A DNA stretch of 64,000 nucleotides from NCBI RefSeq assembly GCF_014189535.1, contig NZ_CP050307.1:2046001-2110000 (forward strand), read 5' to 3'. The notes beneath the pieces are model-generated. The model made no database searches. It was not told the DNA's origin and was given only the letters and a program-made list of their open reading frames with translations. Origin of the DNA: Rhizobium lusitanum (GTDB taxonomy: Bacteria; Pseudomonadota; Alphaproteobacteria; Rhizobiales; Rhizobiaceae). The position numbers and the translations under genes are program-made. Positions 46,486 through 54,910 of the stretch are shown here, one piece after another; within the stretch, counting starts at the first letter, position 1; the number at the start of each line of letters is the position of its first letter.

Positions 46486-47384
46486 TTGAGCGCATCCGTG
46501 ACTGCCGTCAGCATTGGTTCGGCAACGAAGTCTCCACATGGAAGGTCCCGGCCGAAATAGGCCGTCGTTTCCGCTTCCTCGGGAACAGTGGGGATCGAGG
46601 CAACGTAGGCGAAGCCGTCGCCGGCGAGATCAAACACCGTAGCCGAACTGGCTTCCAGTTTCTGGTTGCGGAAGAGCCGCACGAAAATGGTCACGGCGCG
46701 TGGCTTGGCCGTCGATGCGATCAGAGGCAACGACCCGGATGCCCGCGATTCCAAAATGCGGCCGATAGCATCGGGAACAGCCTTGCTGGAGAGCGTTCGG
46801 CTGCCTGTCTGCACGGTAAAGACATTCGCGATGGCGGCGGGCGATACCAACTGCAAAGCGACGAGGTCCTGCAACTCGATCACATCTTCGAATACCGCAT
46901 GCTTGTAGCCGGTTTCGCCGATGAGGTCGGCGGGAAGCTCTCGCTCGGCTCGGCGATCCGGTCGTCTGTAATTGTCCGTTGCCAATGCGAGCGTTGACGC
47001 GTTTTCCTCGGAAAAGCCCAACGCCTGGAAACCGAGCTCCAGAAGGGGAATACCAGCTTTGTTGAGGTCGATCAGGCCGGCGTGATCCTGCACTCCCAAA
47101 GCGATGGAGTATTCGCCCAGGCCGCAAAGCGACACGCCGTCCGCCTGGCGTATGTCGATATCGCCATGCTTGAGCCGCTTGGCGAGCTGTCCTGCAACAT
47201 GGAGAGAAAGCGTCTTCTCGATCCGCGAATAGCGGAAGGAGCGCAGTGCGTTTTCGGCGGTCAGAGCCCGCAGGCGGGCCGATATCGAGAACGGAACAAG
47301 GATGGCCGATGCGACAAGCACCAGTCCGAGTACCGCAACCAGTGCAAAGCCTGATTGTGGATGATCGCCGTCTGCGGCGTTCAT
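46482..47384 (-). CDS. gspK: Pseudopilin tip protein GspK
   Basis: 300 residues. Leader ending QSG then FALVAVLGLVLVASAILVPF, with no Glu at mature position 5, the known hallmark of GspK. The large globular domain includes DHAGLIDLNKAG and YKHAVFEDVIELQDL, and the size fits GspK. Placed between the GspC-like gene and gspE. Confidence 0.88.
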   Translation of the reverse strand: MNAADGDHPQSGFALVAVLGLVLVASAILVPFSISARLRALTAENALRSFRYSRIEKTLSLHVAGQLAKRLKHGDIDIRQADGVSLCGLGEYSIALGVQDHAGLIDLNKAGIPLLELGFQALGFSEENASTLALATDNYRRPDRRAERELPADLIGETGYKHAVFEDVIELQDLVALQLVSPAAIANVFTVQTGSRTLSSKAVPDAIGRILESRASGSLPLIASTAKPRAVTIFVRLFRNQKLEASSATVFDLAGDGFAYVASIPTVPEEAETTAYFGRDLPCGDFVAEPMLTAVTDALK

Positions 47385-47932
47385 TCTTCGACCTCACCGG
47401 TCGCGGTCTGCCCGCTCTCGCCCGCCGCGAACAGATCATAGGAAATCGTTTCGTCCTTCTGCGCGAGTATCAGATTGCCTGCGCCGATTTTGGTGATCGT
47501 CCAGCCGGCAATCTTGCTTCCTATGGGGAGCCATTCGGCGGCTTGGCTCCCTTCGACGCGCACCAGTGCCCGGCGCTCTCCTTCGATAGTGCGCGTGCCC
47601 TGAAATGCGATTGCCGGTCGGGTGATGATGGCCGCACCCTTGTCGACGGAGGCTGTGTCCTGCTGTTGGACCGGCTTTTCTTGCGCAGCGAACTCCCGTC
47701 GCGTCGGGCTGAACAGGGGTCTTGAGAGCGTCTGCGAGAGGGCAGAGCCGTTGCGAAGGATGACGTCTCCGGCGATTGCAGTGCTGTCCATCGCCACGGG
47801 ACCGGAGACGCCCGAGGCAAGCGCGGTGATGTCGACATCGCTGCGGAAAAGGCGGAAATTAAGTGCCAGAAGCGAGACAATCACCAAGGAAAGGAGCATC
47901 CAAAGCAATTTGCGAGCCGACAATCTGATCAC
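47381..47932 (-). CDS. GspC/GspN-like inner-membrane T2SS protein
   Basis: 183 residues. One N-terminal transmembrane helix (LLWMLLSLVIVSLLALNF), a periplasmic linker with SRPLFSPTRREF, and an HR-like beta domain (WLPIGSKIAGWTITKIGAGNLIL). It resembles the homology region of GspC without a PDZ or coiled-coil C-terminus. It probably links the secretin N0 domain to the inner-membrane platform. Start and stop overlap gspM and gspK. Confidence 0.75.
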   Translation of the reverse strand: MIRLSARKLLWMLLSLVIVSLLALNFRLFRSDVDITALASGVSGPVAMDSTAIAGDVILRNGSALSQTLSRPLFSPTRREFAAQEKPVQQQDTASVDKGAAIITRPAIAFQGTRTIEGERRALVRVEGSQAAEWLPIGSKIAGWTITKIGAGNLILAQKDETISYDLFAAGESGQTATGEVEE

Positions 47933-48534
47933 GGCCTTGCTCCCTCGATCGCCACTGTTTCGGCCGGATTGAGGGGACTGAAAAACGACAATTGCACGCT
48001 GAGCTCGATCGGCTCGGCCAATCGCCCGCCATTTGCCGCGCTTGTTCCGTTCAGGATCAACTCCCGGACAATGATGTAAGGCTTCTCTGCTTCCAGTTGG
48101 AGGATGATGGCGTGGATGGCGGTGAGGCGGCCCTGCAGGCTTGCACGAACGCCGACATATTTGACCTTGTTCTTTTCGAGAGTCGGTAGACCACCGGCCG
48201 ACACCACAGTTGCGCCGGCGGTGCCGGCGAGAGAGTTGAGCTTGTTCTGCAGTTCGGCCTGAATGACTGGTTCGGTCGCGCCGGCTAGAAATTCCTGAGA
48301 GGCATTCGTTGCGACAGGTTCCTTGGAGAGCGTCCCGTCCAGGGCGATCAATTGGTCGAAGCGAGCCAGGGCATGCCTGGCCTCGGTGATTTCATCGCTT
48401 TGCTGATCGATGATTGCAACGGCGGCCCAGGCTGTCGCCAATGTCAGGGTGACACCGAGCGCCACCGCCGAAATGGCGATCAGCCGTTGCACCATGATCG
48501 GCAAGTTCATGACAGTGATCAACAAACCGGTCAT
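47929..48534 (-). CDS. gspM: GspM-like inner-membrane T2SS protein
   Basis: 201 residues from the ATG at 48534, overlapping the gspL stop (ATGA); longer readings run inside gspL. N-terminal membrane helix (about residues 12-35), then a helical stalk and a ferredoxin-like periplasmic domain (LSFFSPL near the end). Sequence is poorly conserved in this family, so the assignment rests mainly on topology and gene order. Confidence 0.78.
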   Translation of the reverse strand: MTGLLITVMNLPIMVQRLIAISAVALGVTLTLATAWAAVAIIDQQSDEITEARHALARFDQLIALDGTLSKEPVATNASQEFLAGATEPVIQAELQNKLNSLAGTAGATVVSAGGLPTLEKNKVKYVGVRASLQGRLTAIHAIILQLEAEKPYIIVRELILNGTSAANGGRLAEPIELSVQLSFFSPLNPAETVAIEGARP

Positions 48535-49556
48535 CGCATCGCTATTCGCATCTGGATGGAAAATCGTTCTCCCTCTTGCCCGGGAGTTCTCAGGACCTGA
48601 GAGGCGAAACTGGGATTTGACAACAAGGGAGATGCACCAAGGATCGCGATCAGGTCCGCCGCCGAATTGGAGAACCCGGCGATCGTGACTTGATCCTCCC
48701 GGATCGACATATCTGTAAGCCATGTTGAATCGGGAAGGATCCGTGTCAGCTCCTCCCAAATCATCGTAACCGGAATGGATTCAGCCTTGCCCGCGCGCGC
48801 CGCTTGCAACAGCTTCTGTTCCAGCTGTCGCCTTTCCAATTTTTTCCGGACGGCCAATGCCTGCGTCTGTTTGGTATCCGTGAGCTCCGCCAGGCGTGAT
48901 ATCGCTGATGCGTTTCGCAGATAGGCGTGCGCGAATGTTGCTACCGACAAAATGATGGCGGCTCCAAGCACGCCGCCTGACAGCTGCCTGCGAAGCCTGA
49001 CGCGCCGAGGGAGGGTGTACATGGACTTGAGGCTTGCCTTGCTGACGAACTCAGGCTCACCTTCCGTGTCCAAGGCGATCGCCGACACCGCATGGCCGGC
49101 CCCGCCAATCGCTGCGATGATCGGATCGAGAATGGATTTGCGGACCACGGCATAGCTGGTCCCGTCTCCACGCAGATCTCCAGGCAAGAGCACGTAGGAA
49201 TCGTCGCGCAGAAACGGCAGGGCTTCCTCGATATCGATCAAGGCCATCGTGCGAGCCCGGCCGTAAGGAAGAACCCTGCCGGACAACGGGCGTTTCAAAT
49301 ATCGATCAGGTGCAAGCCTCAAAAGAACAGGCATCCGTCGGTCGAGGGAAGCCAGGAGGTCTCGCAGGTCTTCGGGGCCTAGCGTGTGCGATGTGCGAAG
49401 GCCCGCCGGTGTTTCGACATCCACAACGCATCCATGGCGGTGGACGACTACGGTTACGGTGCCAACATGCGATCGGGTCGTAATGGTCTTCGGACTTCCA
49501 TCCTTGCATAGCCTGGAAAGCCAATCCAAACCGTCGAGGATTATGGGGAAATCCAT
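48531..49556 (-). CDS. gspL: GspL/PilN-domain inner-membrane T2SS protein
   Basis: 341 residues. A cytosolic N-terminal part (to about 185) has degraded actin-like features, one transmembrane helix (GGVLGAAIILSVATFAHAYL) follows, then a coiled stalk and a PilN-like domain (TMIWEELTRILPDSTWLTDMSI). First gene of the minus-strand gsp operon, with promoter presumably in 49557-49925. GspL recruits GspE to the membrane. Confidence 0.8.
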   Translation of the reverse strand: MDFPIILDGLDWLSRLCKDGSPKTITTRSHVGTVTVVVHRHGCVVDVETPAGLRTSHTLGPEDLRDLLASLDRRMPVLLRLAPDRYLKRPLSGRVLPYGRARTMALIDIEEALPFLRDDSYVLLPGDLRGDGTSYAVVRKSILDPIIAAIGGAGHAVSAIALDTEGEPEFVSKASLKSMYTLPRRVRLRRQLSGGVLGAAIILSVATFAHAYLRNASAISRLAELTDTKQTQALAVRKKLERRQLEQKLLQAARAGKAESIPVTMIWEELTRILPDSTWLTDMSIREDQVTIAGFSNSAADLIAILGASPLLSNPSFASQVLRTPGQEGERFSIQMRIAMR

Positions 49557-49833
49557 TTACAACTCATCCCCAACTTGCCGTTACTTTGTATGAAATTCCG
49601 ATCTCATCGGGCATGCGGCTCGCGTGTTCGCGATCCGGGAGGCCAGCTGTAGATCGTATCCGAATGCCGATTTCTATATGAAAAAAAGCATGGCCTTTCA
49701 CAAGCCGTGGATATGTCTGGCAAGGCGTGCGCCACTCCGATTCCCGCAGATCTTAGCCATTTTGAGAATAAAACTTCCAGCAGAGCACCGTCACGTCAAA
49801 CGTAAGACTGTATGTCCGTCTTCGCGGCTGAGG

Positions 49834-49903
49834 CGGCTCGTCCTACGCTGATTTTCCGAGGGTTGCTCGAGTGGATCGATCCTCATGACAGGAGGACGAG
49901 CCG
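49834..49903. repeat. 11-bp inverted repeat in the gspL/MarR spacer
   Basis: CGGCTCGTCCT (49834-49844) and AGGACGAGCCG (49893-49903) are perfect inverted copies 48 bases apart. The spacer 49557-49925 carries no gene I can support. The repeat lies between the start of the gspL operon and the 3' end of the MarR gene, both on the minus strand, so it could be a terminator-like structure for the MarR transcript, an operator pair or a small remnant of a mobile element. Confidence 0.4.
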
Positions 49904-49925
49904 TGGCAGATTATAGAGAAGCTCT

Positions 49926-50414
49926 TCAAGTAACGATCGCGAGCTCCGGATTATCCTGGCGCGGCGGCCCATCGCCCTCTTCCCGGATGCTTCGTAGCAC
50001 CTCCAACGCCGCCTCTCGCAACTCCGGTGCGAAAAGACGCCGAAACCGTGCCTCGTGTGCCTCGATGATGGCGCGCACCATCTCCAGCCTCTCCATGCCG
50101 GTCCTCGTCAGGCGAAGAGCCTGCGATCGGCCACTGACCGGAGCCCGGTCGACGAGCCCAGCCTTGGTGAGCCCGACCATCAGGGGAACCATGTTGGCAC
50201 GCTGGATGCCCAGGCTACGTCCGAGATCGCTCTGGGTACAGCCGGGATTGGCGTCGATCAACGTCAGAATGGAAGCTTCGACTGGCCTGAGTTCGATGGC
50301 CTGAAGCCTTGAGCCCAGGTCAGCCATCATCACGTTGGATGCCCTCCTCAGCTGATAGCCAAGCAGGGTCTCAAGCGGGTCGGTCAATTTCGATGTGCGG
50401 GCGTCGATATCCAT
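49926..50414 (-). CDS. MarR-family regulator of hydroxycinnamate genes (FerC/CouR-like)
   Basis: 162 residues; winged helix-turn-helix around RPVEASILTLIDANPGCTQSDLGRSLGIQRANMVPLM and the SGRSQALRLT wing. It is divergent from the feruloyl-CoA hydratase/lyase gene across 325 bases. MarR proteins in this position (FerC in Sphingobium, CouR in Rhodopseudomonas) repress the pathway and are released by hydroxycinnamoyl-CoA thioesters. Twin palindromic boxes begin 14 bases upstream of its start. Confidence 0.85.
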   Translation of the reverse strand: MDIDARTSKLTDPLETLLGYQLRRASNVMMADLGSRLQAIELRPVEASILTLIDANPGCTQSDLGRSLGIQRANMVPLMVGLTKAGLVDRAPVSGRSQALRLTRTGMERLEMVRAIIEAHEARFRRLFAPELREAALEVLRSIREEGDGPPRQDNPELAIVT

Positions 50415-50427
50415 AATCCGCCTATAA

Positions 50428-50470
50428 TGCTATTGCGCATAACAATCAAATAATGCTATGAGACATAACA
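50428..50470. promoter_or_regulatory. Twin MarR-type operator boxes
   Basis: Two direct copies of TGCTAT-N5-ATAACA (50428-50444 and 50454-50470), centres 26 bases apart. Each copy is an imperfect palindrome with five of six arm bases pairing. Their position in the divergent MarR/ech region fits binding by the MarR protein to control both directions. Confidence 0.6.
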
Positions 50471-50489
50471 TAATCGGCACGGAGGTCAT

Positions 50490-50549
50490 ATGCCGGTATT
50501 GGAGGAATCCCGTTTGAAGAATACCGGCAGGCGCGCTGCGATCATTTGA
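50490..50549 (+). promoter_or_regulatory. Possible 19-codon leader ORF with an internal hairpin
   Basis: ATG with a CGGAGGTCAT ribosome site opens a 19-codon frame ending in TGA at 50549. Inside it TGCCGGTATT (50491-50500) and AATACCGGCA (50520-50529) form a perfect 10-bp stem with a 19-base loop. It lies in the 5' region of the ech transcript and could attenuate or simply mark the message start. The rest of 50550-50739 holds no gene. Confidence 0.3.
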
Positions 50550-50739
50550 TCAGCGACGTAACAGCTATCTCCGCTCGTTGACCGCCGCGCGTTCGCGTGG
50601 CCCAACGTGGAGCGTCTCATTTCGATTGCACTGCGGCCCACCCGGCCCCCGGTGAGGCTTATCGTATTCCATGCAGGTCGCGACCTTGCGGCCGGTTCCC
50701 TTTTGATGCGCAGGCCCGTACGGCAAGAAGGACACCATC

Positions 50740-51579
50740 ATGACAACAGAAAATTCCGAAAAAGACACCGTGGCTTTTGTCGTTGAAGCCGGCATAGCCT
50801 GGGTCAGCTTCAATCGTCCGGAAAAACGCAACGCCATGAGCCCCGCGCTCAATCGGCGCATGATGGAGGTTCTGGACGAGCTCGAATTTCGGGCCGACGT
50901 TGGCGTGCTGGTACTATCCGGCGAGGGGACTGCCTGGTCCGCGGGCATGGATCTCAAGGAGTATTTCCGCGAGACCGAGGCCCACGGCCTGCAAGGCACA
51001 CGAAAGGCGCAGCGCGAAAGCTATGGCTGGTGGCGTCGGCTGCGCTGGTATCAGAAACCGACCATCGCCATGGTGAATGGCTGGTGCTTTGGCGGCGGCT
51101 ACGGGCCTCTTTTTGCCTGCGACCTCGCTTTTGCCGCCGATGAAGCCAAATTCGGGCTGAGCGAGATCAACTGGGGCATCCTGCCCGGCGGCGGCGCCGC
51201 CAAGGTGGCCACGGAGCTGACATCCTTTCGCAATGCCATGTACCATGCGCTGACAGGCGAGAACATTGACGGCAGGAAGGCGGCCGAATGGGGCTTCGTC
51301 AACGAGTCCCTGCCGCTTGCGCAGTTGAAGGTGCGCGTGACCGACGTCGCCAACATTCTGCTGCAAAAGAACCCCGTCGCCCTCAAGGCCACCAAGGACG
51401 CCATTCGCCGCGTACGCGAGATGCCTTACGACAATGCCGAGGATTACCTGGTGCGCGCCCAGGAGGCTGCCAATAGCTACGACAACGAGGGGCGCAAGGA
51501 AGGCATCAAACAATTCATCGACGACAAGACCTACAAGCCTGGTCTTGGTGCCTACGACAAGTCCAAGCATCAGGCCTGA
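50740..51579 (+). CDS. ech: Feruloyl/p-coumaroyl-CoA hydratase-lyase (HCHL)
   Basis: 279-residue crotonase-fold enzyme that hydrates feruloyl-, caffeoyl- or p-coumaroyl-CoA and cleaves it to vanillin (or the matching benzaldehyde) plus acetyl-CoA. It shares HCHL landmarks: FNRPEKRNAMSP, oxyanion segments SAGMDLKEYF and NGWCFGGGYGPL, and the catalytic Glu in LSEINWGI, ending FIDDKTYKPGLGAYDK. It is 14 bases upstream of the acyl-CoA synthetase gene, as in FerB-FerA units. Other names: ferB, couA. Confidence 0.92.
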   Translation: MTTENSEKDTVAFVVEAGIAWVSFNRPEKRNAMSPALNRRMMEVLDELEFRADVGVLVLSGEGTAWSAGMDLKEYFRETEAHGLQGTRKAQRESYGWWRRLRWYQKPTIAMVNGWCFGGGYGPLFACDLAFAADEAKFGLSEINWGILPGGGAAKVATELTSFRNAMYHALTGENIDGRKAAEWGFVNESLPLAQLKVRVTDVANILLQKNPVALKATKDAIRRVREMPYDNAEDYLVRAQEAANSYDNEGRKEGIKQFIDDKTYKPGLGAYDKSKHQA

Positions 51580-51592
51580 GGAGCGCCCTACC

Positions 51593-53749
51593 ATGACGGT
51601 CGAGATCATTAGCCGGCTTCCATCAACTCTCCCGGGTGGTTCGATGGAACGGTTGCTGCGCCCGAGATCGGTGGCGATCGTCGGCGCCTCCGACAAGCCC
51701 GGCGCACTTGGCGCCTCAGTGTTGTCCAATCTCGACCGCAGCGGCTATGCCGGCGTCATTCATCTTATAAACCCCAAACGAACCGAAATCGGCGACCGGC
51801 CCTGCCTCGCCTCGATCGACGATCTGCCGGACGGGGTGGATGCGGCGGTTCTTGCAGTTCCGCGCGCAGCCGTGCTTGCCTCCATCGAGGCACTTGCCCG
51901 CCGCAGCGTTGGCGCGGCCGTCATCTTCTCAGCGGGCTTTGCAGAGGGCGGCGAAGAAGGATTGGCCGATCAGCGCGAGATTGCCCGCATCGCGGCAGAG
52001 GTCGGCATGGTGATCGAGGGGCCGAATTGCCTTGGGATGGTCAACCATATCGACCGCATCCCGCTGACCTTCATCGAAACTGTTGCAGAGGAACTCGGCG
52101 ACCGGCCGGGCATTGCGATCGTGTCGCAGAGCGGCGCCATGGCGGCTGTTCTCGGCGTGACCTACGCCAGCCGCGATCTGGGGCTCTCCTATTCCATTTC
52201 CACCGGCAACGAAGCCGCAAGCGGTGTCGAGGACTATGTGGAATTTCTGGTGGAGGACACCTCCACGCGGGTCATCGCCATGATCGTCGAACAGTTCCGC
52301 AAGCCCGCCCGCTTCCTTGCCGCGGCGCGTAAAGCAAGCGCAAAAGGAAAGCGGATCGTCCTTCTTCATCCCGGCCGGAGCAGTGCGGCCCGTGAATCTG
52401 CCGCGACCCACACAGGCGCCATGGCCGGCGACTATCAGGTCATGCGCGCCAAAGTCGCGCGCGCCGGCGTCATTTTGGCTGAAACGCTTGAGGAGCTTGG
52501 CGACATCGCCGAGATCGCCCTGCGCTGCCCGATACTTCCCGCCGGAGGCCCCGCCGTGCTTGGCGAATCCGGCGCGTTCAAGGCGTTGACGCTCGATCTG
52601 TGCGAGGAACTCGGGCTCGATCTTCCCATCATCAGCGACGATACCGCGCCAGCGCTGCGCGCCGTCCTGCCGCCGTTCGTCGGCGTCAGCAATCCGCTGG
52701 ATATGACGGCACAGGGCCTTGTCGAGCCGGACCTTTATGACAGGACGCTCACCGCGCTTTTCGGCGATGACCGTTTTGCCAGTATTGTCGCCTGCATCAT
52801 CCAGACGGACCCGGTGACGTCAGCCATCAAGCTGCCGCCGATCCTGAAAGCCGTGCGCGAGCACAAGCCGGCAAAACCGCTGATCTTCGCCGGCCTCGAC
52901 GAGGGTGCCCCCATCCCGGCGGACTATATCGCGCAGTTGCGCGCGCTCGGCATCGTCTATTTCCCCTCGACCGAACGCGCCTTCCGGGCGCTGAAGCGCA
53001 TCGACGAATTTGCGGCGCGCGACGTTACCGCGTCCACCGCGCCGCCGGTCGCGATTGCCCGTCTCCCCTCGCAAGGAGGTGTCGCCCCCGAATATCGCGC
53101 CAAGCAGATCCTGGCGCCGCTGGGGATTCCCTTTCCTGAAGGACGCCTGGTAACAACCCTCGAGCAGGCCCTCGCGGCGGCGGCCGCCATCGGCTATCCG
53201 GTCGTGCTGAAGGCTCAATCGCCCGATCTCAGCCACAAGAGCGATGCGGGTGGCGTCATCATCGGATTGGCGGACGCAGCCAGCCTCAAGGAGGGCTGGG
53301 CAAAGCTGCACGCCGATATCGCGCGCCATCGCCCAGACCTGATCCTGGACGGCGTGCTGATCGAAGCCATGGGTAAACGCGGCATCGAGCTGATCATCGG
53401 CGCGCGCAACGATCCGGACTGGGGGCCTGTCATCCTGGCCGGTTTCGGCGGCGTTACGGCAGAGATCCTGAGGGATGTCCGCATTCTGACCCCAGATCTG
53501 CCCGATGACGCCATCATCCGCGAGCTATATCGGCTGAAGAATGCGCCTTTGCTGCGCGGTTTCCGTGGCTCGCCGCCGCTCGACGTCAGTGCCGCCGCCC
53601 GGATCATCGCCACGCTCGGCCGGTTGCTGCTCGCCGAGCCGACGATCCGGGAAATAGACCTCAATCCCGTCGTGATCTATCCCGACGGCGAAGGTGCGGT
53701 GGCGCTGGACGCCCTGATGCTGACCGCATCCCTGCCCGCCAGTACCTGA
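51593..53749 (+). CDS. ferA: NDP-forming acyl-CoA synthetase, probable feruloyl-CoA synthetase (FerA type)
   Basis: 718 residues. Domain order: CoA-binding Rossmann (SVAIVGASDKPGALG), succinyl-CoA-ligase-like domains with the phospho-His motif ATHTGAMAGD (about residue 265), then a C-terminal ATP-grasp domain (about 500-710; YPVVLKAQSPDLSHKSDAGGV and the IREIDLNPV end). Sphingobium FerA, a known feruloyl-CoA synthetase, belongs to this ADP-forming superfamily rather than to the AMP-forming ligases. Context next to HCHL and a MarR gene supports activation of hydroxycinnamates; strict substrate choice is not visible. Confidence 0.87.
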   Translation: MTVEIISRLPSTLPGGSMERLLRPRSVAIVGASDKPGALGASVLSNLDRSGYAGVIHLINPKRTEIGDRPCLASIDDLPDGVDAAVLAVPRAAVLASIEALARRSVGAAVIFSAGFAEGGEEGLADQREIARIAAEVGMVIEGPNCLGMVNHIDRIPLTFIETVAEELGDRPGIAIVSQSGAMAAVLGVTYASRDLGLSYSISTGNEAASGVEDYVEFLVEDTSTRVIAMIVEQFRKPARFLAAARKASAKGKRIVLLHPGRSSAARESAATHTGAMAGDYQVMRAKVARAGVILAETLEELGDIAEIALRCPILPAGGPAVLGESGAFKALTLDLCEELGLDLPIISDDTAPALRAVLPPFVGVSNPLDMTAQGLVEPDLYDRTLTALFGDDRFASIVACIIQTDPVTSAIKLPPILKAVREHKPAKPLIFAGLDEGAPIPADYIAQLRALGIVYFPSTERAFRALKRIDEFAARDVTASTAPPVAIARLPSQGGVAPEYRAKQILAPLGIPFPEGRLVTTLEQALAAAAAIGYPVVLKAQSPDLSHKSDAGGVIIGLADAASLKEGWAKLHADIARHRPDLILDGVLIEAMGKRGIELIIGARNDPDWGPVILAGFGGVTAEILRDVRILTPDLPDDAIIRELYRLKNAPLLRGFRGSPPLDVSAAARIIATLGRLLLAEPTIREIDLNPVVIYPDGEGAVALDALMLTASLPAST

Positions 53750-53764
53750 GCCGTCGAAAGATCC

Positions 53765-54664
53765 TTAAGGCCAGTCGGAATAGCCCGACGAGAGCATATC
53801 ACTCCGGGCGACTTCCGTCTTCCTGGCGAAATCGCGATAGGTCGCGGGTGAAAATCCGGTCCTTTTCTTGAAGAAGTGACTGAAATAGGTGGGGTCGCGA
53901 AAACCGAGACTGTCGGATATCTCCTGAACCGTGCGAGCCGAGCGCTCCAGCCGCAGCTTCGCCTCCTGGACGACGCGCTCATGCAGGAGCTGGACGGGCG
54001 GGCGGCCAAGCGCGCCACAGCAGATCGAATGCAGGCGATCGGTGGTAACGCCAAGCTCCCGCGCATAATCGCTGATCGGCCGGTGCTGCCGGAACCAGAT
54101 CTCCACCAACTGCCGGTATCGCTGCAGGATCGAGGCGCCACCGCCACGGCCGCGCTGCTCGGCCGCCTCGCTGCCGCCGGTGCGCCACAGCGTCATGAGG
54201 ATCAGCCGCAAATAGGCGGAGATGACCATCCACGAAGCGCGCGAGGGGTCGCCAAGCTCCCGCACGAAGCCCGCCACCAGCGGCTGCGTCTCTTCGACGG
54301 CATGCAGCCTTGGCTCGTCCGTCAGCCAGAGCCGCTCGCTGAAAGTCCTCAGCGCATAGGATTCTGCCTGGTCACCGATCGCGTCCACCATGATCTGTGG
54401 CGACGCGCCGATCAGGAAGCCTGCGGCACCAGCCGCCATGCGCAGCTCGCACCGCGCCTGCGGCGGCAGATAGGCGAGCGCCGGCCCTTGCAACGATCGT
54501 TGCTCCTCGGGCTCGAACAGTAACGTGGCCGTTCCCGCCTGCAGCAGAAACAGATGGTGGAAATCGGCATAGATCCCTTTCTGGAAACGGAGCGTCCGCT
54601 GCGACAGTGATGGCTCCCGCCACTCGCCATGCGCATGATGATGGATGCCGCCTTCGGAAACCAT
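53765..54664 (-). CDS. AraC-family regulator with cupin-like sensor
   Basis: 299 residues. N-terminal cupin-like part (HLFLLQAGTATLLFEPEEQ) and C-terminal AraC helix-turn-helix (VQEISDSLGFRDPTYFSHFFKKRTG). Ribosome site GGAGGAGGGG. It is divergent from the first aldehyde dehydrogenase/ABC operon across 246 bases, which suggests it activates that operon, giving the locus separate MarR and AraC control points. Confidence 0.86.
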   Translation of the reverse strand: MVSEGGIHHHAHGEWREPSLSQRTLRFQKGIYADFHHLFLLQAGTATLLFEPEEQRSLQGPALAYLPPQARCELRMAAGAAGFLIGASPQIMVDAIGDQAESYALRTFSERLWLTDEPRLHAVEETQPLVAGFVRELGDPSRASWMVISAYLRLILMTLWRTGGSEAAEQRGRGGGASILQRYRQLVEIWFRQHRPISDYARELGVTTDRLHSICCGALGRPPVQLLHERVVQEAKLRLERSARTVQEISDSLGFRDPTYFSHFFKKRTGFSPATYRDFARKTEVARSDMLSSGYSDWP

Positions 54665-54910
54665 AGGCCCCTCCTCCTGCCGGCATCGCGATTCCGTATC
54701 CGGGAATGCCAGATAATTGCAATATTAACCCAGAAAAACACATTCCTTCCATTTTGCAATGGCGTAGTCTCATCTCATGAGCCTCTGGGAGGAGGACTCC
54801 ACACAATAGATACCAATTGCGAAGCCGTATCCCGGCCGCGCCCGATCGTGTGCGCTTTCTCCCATTAACGCAGGGTGCAGGGACGACCTGCGGGAAACTG
54901 GACGATCGCG

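Noticed and set aside
49624..49851. 75-codon plus-strand frame upstream of the MarR gene
   Set aside because: No ribosome site or family feature, and it runs through the inverted repeat; not supported as a gene.
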